Below, piece by piece: positions 44,989 to 55,198 of a stretch of 64,000 nucleotides of DNA. The DNA is from CAVORB01 sp963698495. GTDB taxonomy: Bacteria > Pseudomonadota > Gammaproteobacteria > Chromatiales > Chromatiaceae. Below the pieces are notes generated by a model. It did not search any database. It was given only the letters and a program-made list of their open reading frames with translations, and was not told the origin of the DNA. The stretch covers positions 1 to 64,000 of the forward strand of contig CAVORB010000009.1 in the NCBI GenBank assembly GCA_963698495.1, given 5' to 3'. The number at the start of each line of letters is the position of its first letter. Position 1 is the stretch's first letter. Made by a program: the position numbers and the translations under genes.

Positions 44989-45270
44989 TCAGCTGGAAAG
45001 GACAAAAGCAGTGGTAATCAGCGCACCCGGCACGAATAGCCAGAGGAAGATCACCCAGCGCCAAGGCCCCCTGAGGCCCTTGAGTCCCATGAAAAAATCG
45101 CCCAGCAGCTCACCCTTGATCAGTGCGAAGGCGAGGACCAGAAGGGAGACGCCCAATCCGCTGGCCCCGGCCTCGCCGATGAGGAAGGTCACCAGGGTGA
45201 GCGCGACCATCGACAGGTAAACGGCGGTGCAAGGGCGGAGCCAGCGGCGTTTCCCGTGCATGGTGTTCAT
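44989..45270 (-). CDS. norF: NorF, cytochrome c oxidase subunit IV-like
   Basis: 93 residues, three membrane helices, of the prokaryotic cytochrome c oxidase subunit IV type. Its start ATG overlaps the norE stop (ATGA), the usual norEF arrangement. NorF supports NO reductase activity in denitrifiers; its exact role is not settled. The open frame runs further upstream inside norE, but ATG 45270 is chosen for the overlap and length. Confidence 0.8.
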   Translation of the reverse strand: MNTMHGKRRWLRPCTAVYLSMVALTLVTFLIGEAGASGLGVSLLVLAFALIKGELLGDFFMGLKGLRGPWRWVIFLWLFVPGALITTAFVLSS

Positions 45271-45848
45271 CGCATTACGTACACCAGCGGGAACAGGATC
45301 AACCATACCAGGTCCACCATGTGCCAATAGGAGGCCCCCGTGTCCACGCCGGTGTGATCGACGGCGGAGTAGCCCCCGCGGTGTGCCTTCACCGCGACTG
45401 CGGCGAGAATGACCATCCCGAGGATCACGTGCATGAAGTGGAAGAAGGTCAGGGACAGGTAGAACATGTAGAAAGTATTGGTGCTGAGGCGGATGCCCTC
45501 TCCGAAGTGGTGGGCGTACTCGCTCGATTTGACGACCAAAAACACAAGGCCCATGCCGAGGGCACCGAGCAGCCAGGCCACGCATTCCCGGCTGTTGTCG
45601 TCGCGGATTGACGCGACCGCTCGCACGACGAAGTAGCTGCTGGTAATGAGCGCGAGCGTATTGAACAGGGCCGCGCGCCGATCCAGCGTCGCCTGATAGG
45701 TGTCGAACAGTTCCACATGGCCCATGCGGGTGAATGCGTAGGAGGCGAAAAAGGCGGCGAAGACCGCGAGCTCCGCGAGAATGAAGATCCAGATCGCGAG
45801 ATCACCGGGCGGGTACCGCCCCGCCGGATCCTTTGGTGTTCCTGCCAT
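45267..45848 (-). CDS. norE: NorE, cytochrome c oxidase subunit III-like
   Basis: 193 residues and five membrane helices of the subunit III (CoxC/NorE) fold. Typical features are FILAELAVFAAFFASYA near the N-terminus, FHFMHVILGM, and YWHMVDLVWLILFPLVYV at the end. NorE is an accessory membrane protein for NO reductase. It heads the minus-strand norEF-x-Q-y-z-D unit, with a Dnr-like box 96 bases upstream. Confidence 0.87.
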   Translation of the reverse strand: MAGTPKDPAGRYPPGDLAIWIFILAELAVFAAFFASYAFTRMGHVELFDTYQATLDRRAALFNTLALITSSYFVVRAVASIRDDNSRECVAWLLGALGMGLVFLVVKSSEYAHHFGEGIRLSTNTFYMFYLSLTFFHFMHVILGMVILAAVAVKAHRGGYSAVDHTGVDTGASYWHMVDLVWLILFPLVYVMR

Positions 45849-45943
45849 ACAACCTCCCAGCGCCCCTGCTCCGGGCTTGCCTCGTCTCGTGCCAACGCGA
45901 CCACTCGCTTAAGGCATGCTAGGCAAAGGAAGGAAGACGGGCT

Positions 45944-45957
45944 TTGAGGGACGTCAA
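45944..45957 (-). promoter_or_regulatory. Candidate Fnr/Dnr box upstream of norE
   Basis: TTGAGGGACGTCAA differs by one base in its first half-site from TTGAC-N4-GTCAA. It lies 96 bases before the norE ATG. Confidence 0.55.
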
Positions 45958-46524
45958 GACGGCCGTCGTGCGCCGGCATCTCTGGCGTCGGCTCGCCGGG
46001 CTTGCCGCGGCGCGGGCAGGCTGGGCTTCGACCGCTGCCTGGGAGGCGCTGATCCGGCCCAGGATGGCCAATAGTCAGCGGCTCGCTGAAGTAGCGGAAA
46101 CCGTGAAATGATCCGCCGCTTTCGGTCCCAGCCGGGTCGCGAGCAAGCCGAATCTTAAGCTTGCTTAATGTAGGGTTCTTGGCCGTGGGATAACATACGG
46201 GCCATCTCGTGAACGAAAGTCTACCGGTACCACAAGTACCCTGGGCGGAATGTCAATGCCAGACCCGCGGAGCAGTGCTCACGACTCGAAATGGTGCCGT
46301 ACCGGTACCGGCCAGACCAAATCTCCGCATCCAATTCCGACCGCGCATCCGGACCTCGGGCCGTCTCGTTTGCCCGGGCAGGGCTTGGACGTCGGTCGTC
46401 GATTCACCAACGGTTTGCCAACATGCTACGCGAGCGTGGTGTGCGCCAACCGGCAGTCATTTTCTTACTGAAACACGATAAATACACGGGGCAACAATCG
46501 ATCTTTTTATTTTAGAGGGTAAAG
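45958..46524 (+). other. Intergenic region with a perfect TTAAGC inverted repeat
   Basis: No gene recognised. A perfect inverted repeat, TTAAGC-TT-GCTTAA (46155-46168), stands in a locally AT-richer stretch and could be an operator for the downstream secreted-protein gene. Local AT-richness continues near 46480-46515 (TTTTTATTTTAG). Confidence 0.4.
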
Positions 46525-46804
46525 GCTAGGGAGATCCCTAGCGTCACCGCATCCGTTTCCGACCGTTAGCGCACTGCGTATAAGAGCGGCGGGTTCAATC
46601 CAACCGGGAAGTTGGTTGAACCGACCGCGTGGTGGCTCTTTGCGCTCGCTCGGCGGAAGAACGGATGCACCGGAGTTTGGTTCAACTCCGGCAGCGCCGC
46701 GCACAGCCAAGAACGAAAACTGCCCGGACATCGGAATCAGCGAGGAGATTCCTGCAACTACAAGTTGTCGCGAACCAGCAGCATGAGTTGGGCTGCTCGA
46801 CAAC
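46525..46804 (+). ncRNA. Candidate structured leader of the secreted modular protein gene
   Basis: Four strong hairpins are visible in the leader: GCTAGGG/CCCTAGC (46525-46542), GGTTCAA..TTGAACC (46592-46622), CCGGAGT/ACTCCGG (46670-46691), and a compound stem GTTGTCG/CGACAAC with inner GCAGC/GCTGC (46764-46804). The 5' arm of the last can instead pair as CAACT-ACA-AGTTG (46755-46767), so two exclusive structures exist just before the ribosome site GATGAGG. I recognise no known riboswitch class. It may be a regulatory leader. Confidence 0.4.
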
Positions 46805-46831
46805 GTCACTTAACCGAGATGAGGCATAGCG

Positions 46832-49800
46832 ATGGAAAGAAGTACGAATCGCAAGCGTTTTTGGCAAAGGTTTTTCGGCCGAACGCTTGTTTTCAAAGGT
46901 CAGGCACCTCGCCGTGGGGTCGGTCGCGGGGTTGTTGGCCTGGGGGTACTGATGCTTGCTGCCGGACTGCAGTGGTCCAACGCGCAAGCAGCGTGCGGCG
47001 ATGTGCCCTACAACAAGGCCCGCGAGCAGGGCACCTTTCTGTGGCAGGACTGCGACAGCGGGCAATGGCACGTCCGCGTGACGGCGGGCGGAAGCTACGC
47101 AAGTTTCGCAGGTAACCTGATTTCCAGCATGGTCATCGACGGGGTGACGCCGTACTCCTTCGAGAGCAATGACGTGCTCGACATCCCGCGTCCCGCGCGC
47201 TTCGATTACGTCATGAACGTCGGCAACACCGGCGAGGACGGGATCGATTTCTCCCTGCGCAATGGAGCCAGCGCCTGCCTCGACGCTGGCGGCGACGTGG
47301 TCGTTGGCCCGACCCGCATCGTCATGCGCGGGGCTTTCGACATCACCACACTCGGTGCCTGTGGCGCCGCGCCCGCTGACTGCGGCGAGGTGGCCTTCAA
47401 CAAGGCAACCGAGCAGGGCACCTTCCTCTGGCAGGATTGCGACACGAGCGAGTGGCACCTGCGGGTGACCGCGGGCGGCAGCTCCGCGAGCTTCACCGGC
47501 GGGCTGACCTCGGACCGGGCTCTCGCAGCCGTCGACGGCTTCTCGATGGAGAATGGCGACGTGCTGAACTCGGCCTCGGCGGCCGAGTTCAGTTACAAGC
47601 TGTTCGTCGGTGGAACCGGGCAGGACGGCGTTGACTTTGCCCTGGCCTCCGGCGCCAGTGGCTGCCTCGACGCCGGCGAGCCCGTGACGGTCGGGCCGAA
47701 CCGCCAAACGGTGCAGTCCCCCTTCGACATCCAGACCCTGAGCAGCTGTCTGAACGACCCACCGGTCGCGGTAGATCCGCCGCTACCGGAGCCCGAGCCC
47801 GATCCCGCGCCCTCCGATCCGACCCCGACGCCGGTCGGCTACGACTATCTCTGGGACGCGGACACGACGAACAGCGTGCGCTACACGGGCAGCTCCAGGA
47901 TCGAGAACCGTCCCGTTCCCGCGGATCACCACCGGTCCCGTGAAGACCCACGGGAAGCGCCCAGCAGTTCTCGAAGTACGGGGTGATCGCGGTCAAGCCC
48001 TTCTGGTTGGACTGGCTTGCGAGCGTTCAGGCCGATGGATCCGAGCACCGCCGGCCTGCGCATCATCGCGCCGGCCGAGTACCAGGGCTGGAACGACTCT
48101 GATCCCTGCCGCCAAGGCAGCGGCCTGCCCTTCGGCGGGACCGGGCCCAGCACCCAGGGTTGCGACGTGTACGCGGGTCACTGGCTGTACGCACCCGGCA
48201 GCACCCTGCGCAGCGCGATCAACGCCGGCACGACGACGGTGCAGGTCGCGGACGCGAGCCGATTCAACGCCGGCCGCTACGTCGTGATCTACGAGGGCGG
48301 TGCGGGTGCCTTCCGCAACGCGGAGCACGCGCGGGTGACTGGCGTGAACCGGTCGAACAATACCCTGACGCTTGCGAACCGGGGCTACAAGTCCACGGCC
48401 GCATCCCACCCCGCCGGCAGCATCATCGCCGAGCACGTGATCGGCAACGGCGGTGAGCAGGATCGGCCGGAACTGGATGTACAACATGAGCACCTCGTGC
48501 CCGCGGGACGGCAGCGGACGTCAGTTCAACGCCGTCCTGGCCGCCTGGCTCGGCACCAACTACAACCGCGACGGGACTGGGCAACCTGACCAAGGCGGAT
48601 GTCGACGGCATCCTGTTCGATTCGGACTTCCACTTCATCAAGGACTCCGGTCACGGAAAACTGCCGGATGTCGACAATAACCTCGTCGCTCGACGATGGC
48701 GATCTCGGCCAGCGGTGTGAACCTGTGGGGCAACGGATGGACGAGTTCTACCGGCTGACCAGGCAGCGGCTGCCGGACGCCGTGCTGGTTGGCGGCGTCC
48801 TCGAGGCGGGCGGTTTCGCGAGCCTCAACGGCGTGCAGCTCGAGGGCTGGCCAAACCGCAACATCGGCAGCTCCACGCCGGACTACCGCGAGATCGACGG
48901 CCGTCTGTCCTCGTACAGCGTGCAGATGCACCACCGTCAGTATGGTCCGCGCTACACGGAAGGCTTCAACCGGGTGACGACGAAGCTCTATCCCTACGGA
49001 GCGCCGGGCAGCAACAACGCGACCGTTCAGGTTCGCGTTCGGCCTGATGCTTCTCGACGACGGTTACTTCGGCCAGCAGAACTCGGTCACGACGGACCCC
49101 TGGTGGGACGAGTACGCGGTGGACGTGGTGCCAGGGTCGGCGACCTATGGTCGTGCCATTGCCTCGAACCCGAGCAACGAGTCCCAGATCCGCAAGCACA
49201 CCGGCTGGATGGGATGGCCGCTCGGGCCGCGCTACCGCGTCTACAATGACGCGGACTTCGCGCCGCAGAGGGACATGATGACGAATGGCACGTTCGACTC
49301 GAACCTCACCGGATGGAGCGGCTCGAATGTGAACATCTCGCGGGACACCACTTGGGCCAATCGCATGGACGGAGCTGGCGCGCTGAGGATCAGCGAACCG
49401 ATCAGCCAGACGGATACCTACGCCGGCGCGGCGGCCCGCGGGCCCACGGTTAGCTCTGACCGGCGGGGTGGAGTACACGCTTGGCCTTCGCCGCGAAGGC
49501 GAGCAAGATCCGCACCCTGCAGGCCGCACTCGGGGATGTCATCGAGACGATCACCGTGCCGGACGAGTGGGTGCGGCGGGTCGTGACCTTCGAAGCTCCT
49601 CGTACCGGCAACTACCGGTTGAGTTTCAACGTGGGCAAGGAGGACTCCGTCGTCTGGATCGACTCGGTCTACCTGTTCCGGGGTAACGCCGATGTGCTGC
49701 GTCGCGACTTCGACAACGCCACTGTGGTCGTCAACGCCACGCCCTCGCGGCGGACGGTGGATCTCGGCGGCACCTTCCGGCGCATTCGCGGCACGGGTCA

Positions 49801-49879
49801 GGATCCGATCAACGATGGCTCCACCGTGCGGCAGGTGACGATCGAGCCCTACGACTCGGCCATTCTCATCCGGCCGTAA
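46832..49879 (+). CDS. Large secreted modular protein, glycoside-hydrolase-like, multiply frameshifted as sequenced
   Basis: About 1012 residues once frames are joined. In order: signal peptide ending near SNAQA; two copies of a 120-residue module (each with a CG(D/E)V start, EQGTFLWQDCD, VTAGGS and a DGxDF element); an acidic Pro linker (PEPEPDP); a central region like putative glycoside hydrolases (KYGVIAVKPFWLDWL, ADVDGILFDSDFHF, DEFYRLTRQRLPDAVLVGG); a CBM-like sandwich (NGTFDSNLTGWSG); and a C-terminal beta domain (DLGGTFRRIRG). Nine frame changes between 47.9 and 49.5 kb are each fixed by deleting one base; the net frame is preserved. Likely an extracellular polysaccharide-active protein; substrate unknown. 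Confidence 0.6.
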
Positions 49880-49952
49880 TCAGGCGCCGCGCGCCGGCAC
49901 ACCGGCGCGCGGTTGCCGTCTCCTAGAACGGCAACTTTTTTGGTCGAACAAG

Positions 49953-49978
49953 CGGGGGCGCGAGCCCCCGTTTTTTTT
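49953..49978 (+). terminator. Rho-independent terminator after the secreted modular gene
   Basis: CGGGGGC (49953-49959) pairs with GCCCCCG (49964-49970) around GCGA and is followed by eight T. Confidence 0.9.
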
Positions 49979-50314
49979 GGAGGGGATCTTGTTCGCCGGG
50001 TTGCGCAGCTTCCAGTCTCCTATCGAACCAGTCAATGCCTGATGCACAGGAACGGCGCGCACATTCGACTCGAACCGTTTCACCCAGCAGTATTGCCGGC
50101 ACGGAGTATTGGTCATTGCCGTGTGCTCATAAGGGGTTTCCTGGTGTGGTTGCGAGCGCGTTGCCCGCAGTACTCCGCAACCCTCGCCATCTGACCGGAA
50201 CGCTTTCGAGGTGGAGGGGGAAGTCACGCTAGAGCGGACCCGCTGGCGGATGGTGCAGTGCAGCATTATACTCATGTAGGTACTGCGAAGACTCTGCGTC
50301 CAGGATCCATCGCC
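49979..50314 (+). other. Intergenic region before phaC
   Basis: No gene recognised. It should contain the phaC promoter, but I cannot name convincing -35 and -10 elements. Open frames on the minus strand are shadows. Confidence 0.35.
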
Positions 50315-52207
50315 ATGCCCACAAAAACGTTGACCGCCGCCGCCTCGTTGTCTCGCCGCAAACCAGCCGTCGCATCGGACGCTGCCTTGCCAGCGGCCGA
50401 GCCGTCGATGATGCCGGTTTCCCCGTTCGACGATGGCGCGGCGGATACGTACAGGCCGGACCCATTGCCGCCCTCGACCCTGAGCCCCGAGGTTGCGAAA
50501 TACCTGGATCGGCTGTTCAACGCTTCCGTCGCCAGAGTCACGGGGGGCATGGATCCGCGGGTGGTCCCGCTGCACTTGCTCGACTGGTGGGTGAAGCTCG
50601 TCTGGTCTCCCGGAACCCATGCGCGTCTGACCGAGAAAGCCTTTCGCAAAGCGGCCCGCCTCACACTTTACGCCCTCCAATCGGTCGCGGACCCGCGGGC
50701 GCCGCCGGCGATCGAGCCGCTGCCGCAGGATAACCGCTTCCGGGCCGCAGCCTGGCAGCAATGGCCCTTCAATCTGATGAGCCAGTCATTTCTGCTCACG
50801 CAGCAGTGGTGGGCCAATGCCACCACCGGGGTACCCGCCCTCTCGAGCCGGAGCAAAGACATCCTGAACTTCACGGTGCGCCAGATCCTGGACATGGCTT
50901 CGCCGGCCAACTTCCCGCTGACCAATCCCGAGGTGGTCCAGGCGACGCTGCAAGAGGGTGGCGCGAACCTGCTGCGCGGCTGGGCCAACTGGTGGGACGA
51001 CTGGACGCGTCTGGCGATCGGGAAGCGGCCGCTCGGAACGGACGGGTTCGTGCCTGGCAAGGATGTGGCGGTGACGCCGGGCAGGGTGGTGTACCGTAAC
51101 CACCTGATCGAATTGATCCAGTACGGGCCCAGGACGGCCCGTGTCCATGCCGAGCCGGTGCTCATCGTGCCGGCGTGGATCATGAAGTACTACATTCTGG
51201 ACCTGTCGCCGCACAATTCCCTGGTCAGATATCTGGTGGAGCATGGGCATACGGTGTTCATGATCTCCTGGCGCAACCCGACGAGCGAGGATCGCGACCT
51301 CGGCATGGAAGATTACCGGCGCATGGGCATCCTGGCGGCGCTCGAGGCCATCGGGGCGATCCAACCCGAGCAGAAGGTGCATGCGGCAGGCTATTGCCTG
51401 GGCGGGACCCTGCTGGCGATCGCTGCCGCCGCCATGGCGCGCAATGGAGACAACCGGCTGAAAACGCTGACCCTGCTTGCGGCCCAAACCGATTTCAGTG
51501 AGGCAGGCGAGCTGATGCTGTTCGTCAACGAGGAGCAGGTGAGCTTTCTCGAAAGCATGATGTGGGAGCGGGGTTTGCTCGACACCAACCAGATGTCCGG
51601 TGCCTTCCAACTGCTTCGCTCCAACGACCTGATCTGGTCGCGCATGGTGCGCGAATACCTGTTGGGCGAGCGCCGCCCGCCGAACGACCTGATGGCCTGG
51701 AATTCCGACCAGACGCGCATGCCATACCGCATGCATTCGGAGTACCTGCGCAAGCTGTTTCTGAACAACGACCTCGCGGCTGGGCGATATCGCGTCGACG
51801 GGCGCCCCGTGGCGGTGAGCGACATCCATGCCCCGATCTTCGCCGTCGCCACCGTCAAAGACCACGTCGCGCCCTGGCAATCGGTTTACAAGATCAACCT
51901 ATTGGCCAACTCGCAGGAGGTGACCTTCGTGCTGACGACCGGCGGACACAATGCGGGAATCGTCAGTGAGCCCGGTCACCCGGGCCGCAGCTACCAACAG
52001 GGCTGGCGTCGAAACGGCGATCCTTACGTCGATCCCGACACCTGGCAGCAATCAAACCCGCGCCACGAGGGTTCCTGGTGGCCGGCGTGGCAGGCTTGGC
52101 TGGTCGAACACTCCACCGGCCAGTGCGAGGCGCCCGGTTACGGCGCACCACTGGCCGGTTATCCGCCCCTGGAGGAGGCGCCGGGACATTATGTGCATCA
52201 GGTCTGA
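50315..52207 (+). CDS. phaC: Class I poly(3-hydroxyalkanoate) synthase
   Basis: 630 residues, alpha/beta hydrolase fold. The lipase-like box GYCLGGT holds the catalytic Cys. The Asp is in the VKDHVAP loop and the His in TTGGHNAGI. It polymerises hydroxyacyl-CoA into intracellular carbon granules. The N-terminal 50 residues are Ala/Pro-rich and variable. ATG 50315 is chosen over an upstream ATG at 50258 because AGGA lies 9 bases before it. No phaA, phaB or phasin gene is adjacent, so it is a stand-alone synthase. Confidence 0.92.
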   Translation: MPTKTLTAAASLSRRKPAVASDAALPAAEPSMMPVSPFDDGAADTYRPDPLPPSTLSPEVAKYLDRLFNASVARVTGGMDPRVVPLHLLDWWVKLVWSPGTHARLTEKAFRKAARLTLYALQSVADPRAPPAIEPLPQDNRFRAAAWQQWPFNLMSQSFLLTQQWWANATTGVPALSSRSKDILNFTVRQILDMASPANFPLTNPEVVQATLQEGGANLLRGWANWWDDWTRLAIGKRPLGTDGFVPGKDVAVTPGRVVYRNHLIELIQYGPRTARVHAEPVLIVPAWIMKYYILDLSPHNSLVRYLVEHGHTVFMISWRNPTSEDRDLGMEDYRRMGILAALEAIGAIQPEQKVHAAGYCLGGTLLAIAAAAMARNGDNRLKTLTLLAAQTDFSEAGELMLFVNEEQVSFLESMMWERGLLDTNQMSGAFQLLRSNDLIWSRMVREYLLGERRPPNDLMAWNSDQTRMPYRMHSEYLRKLFLNNDLAAGRYRVDGRPVAVSDIHAPIFAVATVKDHVAPWQSVYKINLLANSQEVTFVLTTGGHNAGIVSEPGHPGRSYQQGWRRNGDPYVDPDTWQQSNPRHEGSWWPAWQAWLVEHSTGQCEAPGYGAPLAGYPPLEEAPGHYVHQV

Positions 52208-52437
52208 CGAAAAGTGCAGTGTGAGCAAGGCTGCTGGTCCAGGATGACCGCTCGGGACGCGGGCTCTTCGCGCGGGAAATTGACGAACTTCGAGCACGAG
52301 TGAGCGGTGGACAGTCCAGGTGACAGGGTGCTGGGGATCGTGGACGGTGGGGACTGTGCCGGCAATTCGGTATCCTGGGGCGCATCGGCGAACACGGTAG
52401 TGTCCAGAATCTTTCGCACTTTCTCCGGGGGCGGTGC
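52208..52437. other. Region between phaC and the transposase remnant
   Basis: No gene recognised. TGTCCAGAATCTTTCGCAC near 52402-52420 resembles an end of IS256-family elements and may mark the border of the remnant; this is tentative. Confidence 0.3.
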
Positions 52438-52668
52438 TCACGCGGAAGCTGGTTCGAATGCCTGCCTGAATAGCGGCTCCATATTCAGGTAACGGCGCGT
52501 ACCCCATTTCGTCCCGGCAAGGCCTCGTAGCCTGGCCGCGCACAGCATTAGCGCTGACTGCCCATCCAGGAAAGCGCCAACCACGCGGGTGCGCCGGCGG
52601 ATCTCGCGGATGATCCGTTCCAACGGCAGCAAGTGCTCCCCTAAGGACCCCCTGAACCGGCCCTGCAA
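52438..52668 (-). pseudogene. IS256-family transposase remnant (C-terminal part)
   Basis: The frame encodes the C-terminal portion of an IS256/mutator-type transposase: LERIIREIRRRTRVVGAF, then DGQSALMLCAARLRGLAG and WGTRRYLNMEPL. The N-terminal DDE domain is missing and the first dozen residues do not match. No flanking direct repeats were identified. It marks an old insertion between phaC and fabA. Confidence 0.7.
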
Positions 52669-52781
52669 CGAAAAGGGGCAGGCAATGCCGCCTAAACACA
52701 GGTTTTATAAGGGAGGGTCAAACAGCATCTGATCGGCAACCGACGGTGGTATCCGAGAGCCCGATCGCGATGTCGAATGGA

Positions 52782-53297
52782 TCAGAAGCCCTCGGTGGAG
52801 GTGAACAGGCCCACCCGCAAGTCCTTGGCGGCGTAGATCTCGCGCCCATCGACCTGCACGGTGCCGTCACCGATGCCGAGGACCAGCTTACGGGCGATCA
52901 CCCGCTTCATGTCGATGTGGTAGGTGACCTTGCTCGCCGTCGGCAGCACCTGGCCGGTGAACTTGACCTCGCCGACGCCCAGAGCGCGGCCGTGCCCAGG
53001 GTTCCCGATCCAGGCCAGGTAGAAGCCTACCAGCTGCCACAGCGCATCCAACCCCAGGCAGCCGGGCATCACCGGATCACCCGGAAAGTGGCAGCCGAAG
53101 AACCAGAGGTCGGGCTGGATGTCGAGCTCCGCCAGAATCTCCCCCTTGCCGTATTCGCCACCGAAGTCGGCGATGCGCAGGATCCGGTCCATCATCAGCA
53201 TGTTGGGGGTCGGCAGCTGTGCGTTGCCAGGACCGAACATGCGGCCGTGGCCGCAGTCCAGCAGCTGGTCGCGCTCGAAGGATTGCTCTTTGCTCAT
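52782..53297 (-). CDS. fabA: FabA 3-hydroxydecanoyl-ACP dehydratase/isomerase
   Basis: 171 residues, hot-dog fold. The active-site motif GCHFPGDPVMPGCLGLDALWQL holds the catalytic His and Asp. FabA dehydrates hydroxydecanoyl-ACP and isomerises the product, starting unsaturated fatty acid synthesis. The frame is open far upstream into proS, but ATG 53297 (MSKEQSFERDQLLDCG) gives the family length. It follows proS by about 83 bases on the minus strand. FabA is mostly found in gamma- and alphaproteobacteria. Confidence 0.93.
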   Translation of the reverse strand: MSKEQSFERDQLLDCGHGRMFGPGNAQLPTPNMLMMDRILRIADFGGEYGKGEILAELDIQPDLWFFGCHFPGDPVMPGCLGLDALWQLVGFYLAWIGNPGHGRALGVGEVKFTGQVLPTASKVTYHIDMKRVIARKLVLGIGDGTVQVDGREIYAAKDLRVGLFTSTEGF

Positions 53298-53380
53298 TAG
53301 ATCGATGATTCCCTTGCGGTTGGCGGCGCCGCTAGGTTCCGGCGCGGCGTGCGGATGAATGGGGCTCGATTCGGACTTGC

Positions 53381-55108
53381 TCAGGCCGCGCCGGGCGCAA
53401 GCCTCTCGGCGAGGAAGGGCAGGATCTCTGCGATGGGGACGAAGCTGGGCTCCGCGTCGCGCCGGCCCTTGTATTCGAGCTGGCCATCGTCCAGGCCCTT
53501 GTCGCCGATGACGACCCGGTGCGGGATGCCGATCAGCTCCATGTCGGCAAACATGAAGCCGGGGCGCACGTCGCGGTCGTCCAGCAGCACCTCGACGCCC
53601 GCAGCTCGCAGCTCCTCGTAGAGGCGCTCGGCGGCCTCGCGCACGCGGTAGGACTTCTGCATCTTCATCGGCAGTACGGCGACCTGGAACGGAGCGAGGG
53701 GCGCGGGCCAGATGATGCCGCGGTCGTCGTGGTTCTGCTCGACGGCGGCGGCCACCACCCGCGAGACGCCGATGCCGTAGCATCCCATCTCCAGTGTCGC
53801 GGCCTTGCCCGACTCGTCGAGCACATTGGCCTTCATCGCCTGGCTGTACTTGCGCCCGAGCTGGAAGATATGCCCGACCTCGATACCGCGGGCGATGGTG
53901 AGCCTGCCCGAGCCGTCCGGGCTGGGGTCGCCCTCGCGGACGTTGCGCAGATCGGCTACCGGCGGAAGGGGCAGGTCACGCTCCCAGTTGAGGCCGAAGA
54001 AGTGCTTGCCGTCGAGGTTGGCGCCGGCGCTGAAGTCGGCGGTGACGGCGACGCTGCGGTCGGCAACGCAGGGAAGGGTCAGATTCAGCGGGCCGAGAGA
54101 GCCCGGGCCGGCACCGATGGCGGCGCGGATCTCCTCCTCCGTGGCCATGCGCAGGGGGGAGGCCACCTGTGGCAGTTTCTCGGCCTTGACCGCGTTGAGC
54201 TCGTGGTCGCCGCGCACCAGCAGCGCAACCAGCCCCGCATCGATCTCGTCGCTGGCGGCCACGATCAGGGTCTTGACCGTGCGCTCGATGGGTTGCCCGA
54301 ACTGCTCCACCAGGTCCTGGATGGTCTTGGCGTTCGGGGTCTCCACCAGCCGCAGCTCCTCGGATGGAGCGGGGCGCCGGTCGGGTGAGGGCAGGGCCTC
54401 TGCCAGCTCCACGTTGGCGGCATAGTCGCTCTCGCTGGAGAACGCGATGGCGTCCTCGCCCGATTCGGCCAGGACATGGAACTCGTGGGAGGCGTGACCG
54501 CCGATGCTCCCGGTGTCCGCCTGCACGGCGCGAAAGTCGAGCCCGCAGCGGCGGAAGATGCGGCTGTAGGTCTCGTGCATCCGACGATAGGTGTCCTCCA
54601 GTGAGGCCTGGTCCAGGTGGAAGGAGTAGGCGTCCTTCATCAGGAACTCGCGCGCGCGCATGACGCCGAAGCGAGGCCGGATCTCGTCCCGGAACTTGGT
54701 CTGGATCTGGTAGAAGTTGACCGGCAGCTGCTTGTAGCTGCGCAGCTCGCTGCGGGCGAGCTCGGTGATGATCTCCTCGTGGGTGGGGCCGAAGCAGAAT
54801 TCGCGCTGGTGGCGGTCCTTCAGGCGCAGCAGCTCCGGTCCGTAGTGCTCCCAGCGGCCGGACTCCTGCCACAGCTCCGCCGGCTGGATCGCGGGCATCA
54901 GCACCTCGAGGGCGCCGGCGCGGTCCATCTCCTCGCGCACGATGCGCTCGACCTTCCGCAACACCCGGAGCCCCAGCGGCAGCCAGGTATAGAGTCCGGC
55001 GGCGAGCTTGCGGATCATCCCGGCGCGCAGCATCAGCTTGTGGCTGGCCACCTCGGCGTCGGCGGGGGTCTCTTTGACGGTGGTGAGCGGGAACTGGGAG
55101 GTGCGCAT
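53381..55108 (-). CDS. proS: Prolyl-tRNA synthetase
   Basis: 575 residues, bacterial type class II synthetase. It has the N-terminal catalytic core (MLRAGMIRKLAAGLYTWLPLG; motif 2 around RPRFGVMRAREFLMKDAYSFH), the inserted editing domain (about 225-400) and the C-terminal anticodon-binding domain. It charges tRNA-Pro and edits mischarged Ala. Normal length. Minus strand, with fabA downstream. Confidence 0.95.
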   Translation of the reverse strand: MRTSQFPLTTVKETPADAEVASHKLMLRAGMIRKLAAGLYTWLPLGLRVLRKVERIVREEMDRAGALEVLMPAIQPAELWQESGRWEHYGPELLRLKDRHQREFCFGPTHEEIITELARSELRSYKQLPVNFYQIQTKFRDEIRPRFGVMRAREFLMKDAYSFHLDQASLEDTYRRMHETYSRIFRRCGLDFRAVQADTGSIGGHASHEFHVLAESGEDAIAFSSESDYAANVELAEALPSPDRRPAPSEELRLVETPNAKTIQDLVEQFGQPIERTVKTLIVAASDEIDAGLVALLVRGDHELNAVKAEKLPQVASPLRMATEEEIRAAIGAGPGSLGPLNLTLPCVADRSVAVTADFSAGANLDGKHFFGLNWERDLPLPPVADLRNVREGDPSPDGSGRLTIARGIEVGHIFQLGRKYSQAMKANVLDESGKAATLEMGCYGIGVSRVVAAAVEQNHDDRGIIWPAPLAPFQVAVLPMKMQKSYRVREAAERLYEELRAAGVEVLLDDRDVRPGFMFADMELIGIPHRVVIGDKGLDDGQLEYKGRRDAEPSFVPIAEILPFLAERLAPGAA

Positions 55109-55198
55109 GACGGCTCGGCCAACAGGGCAAATTTTGGCATTCTATTTGCGCAGCCGATTACTCACAACCGCTGACGCTACCTCTGATCGGGGCATCGT

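Noticed and set aside
46560..46700. tRNA T-arm-like GGTTCAATCC elements
   Set aside because: They belong to longer hairpins and no acceptor stem, anticodon arm or D arm can be folded around them.
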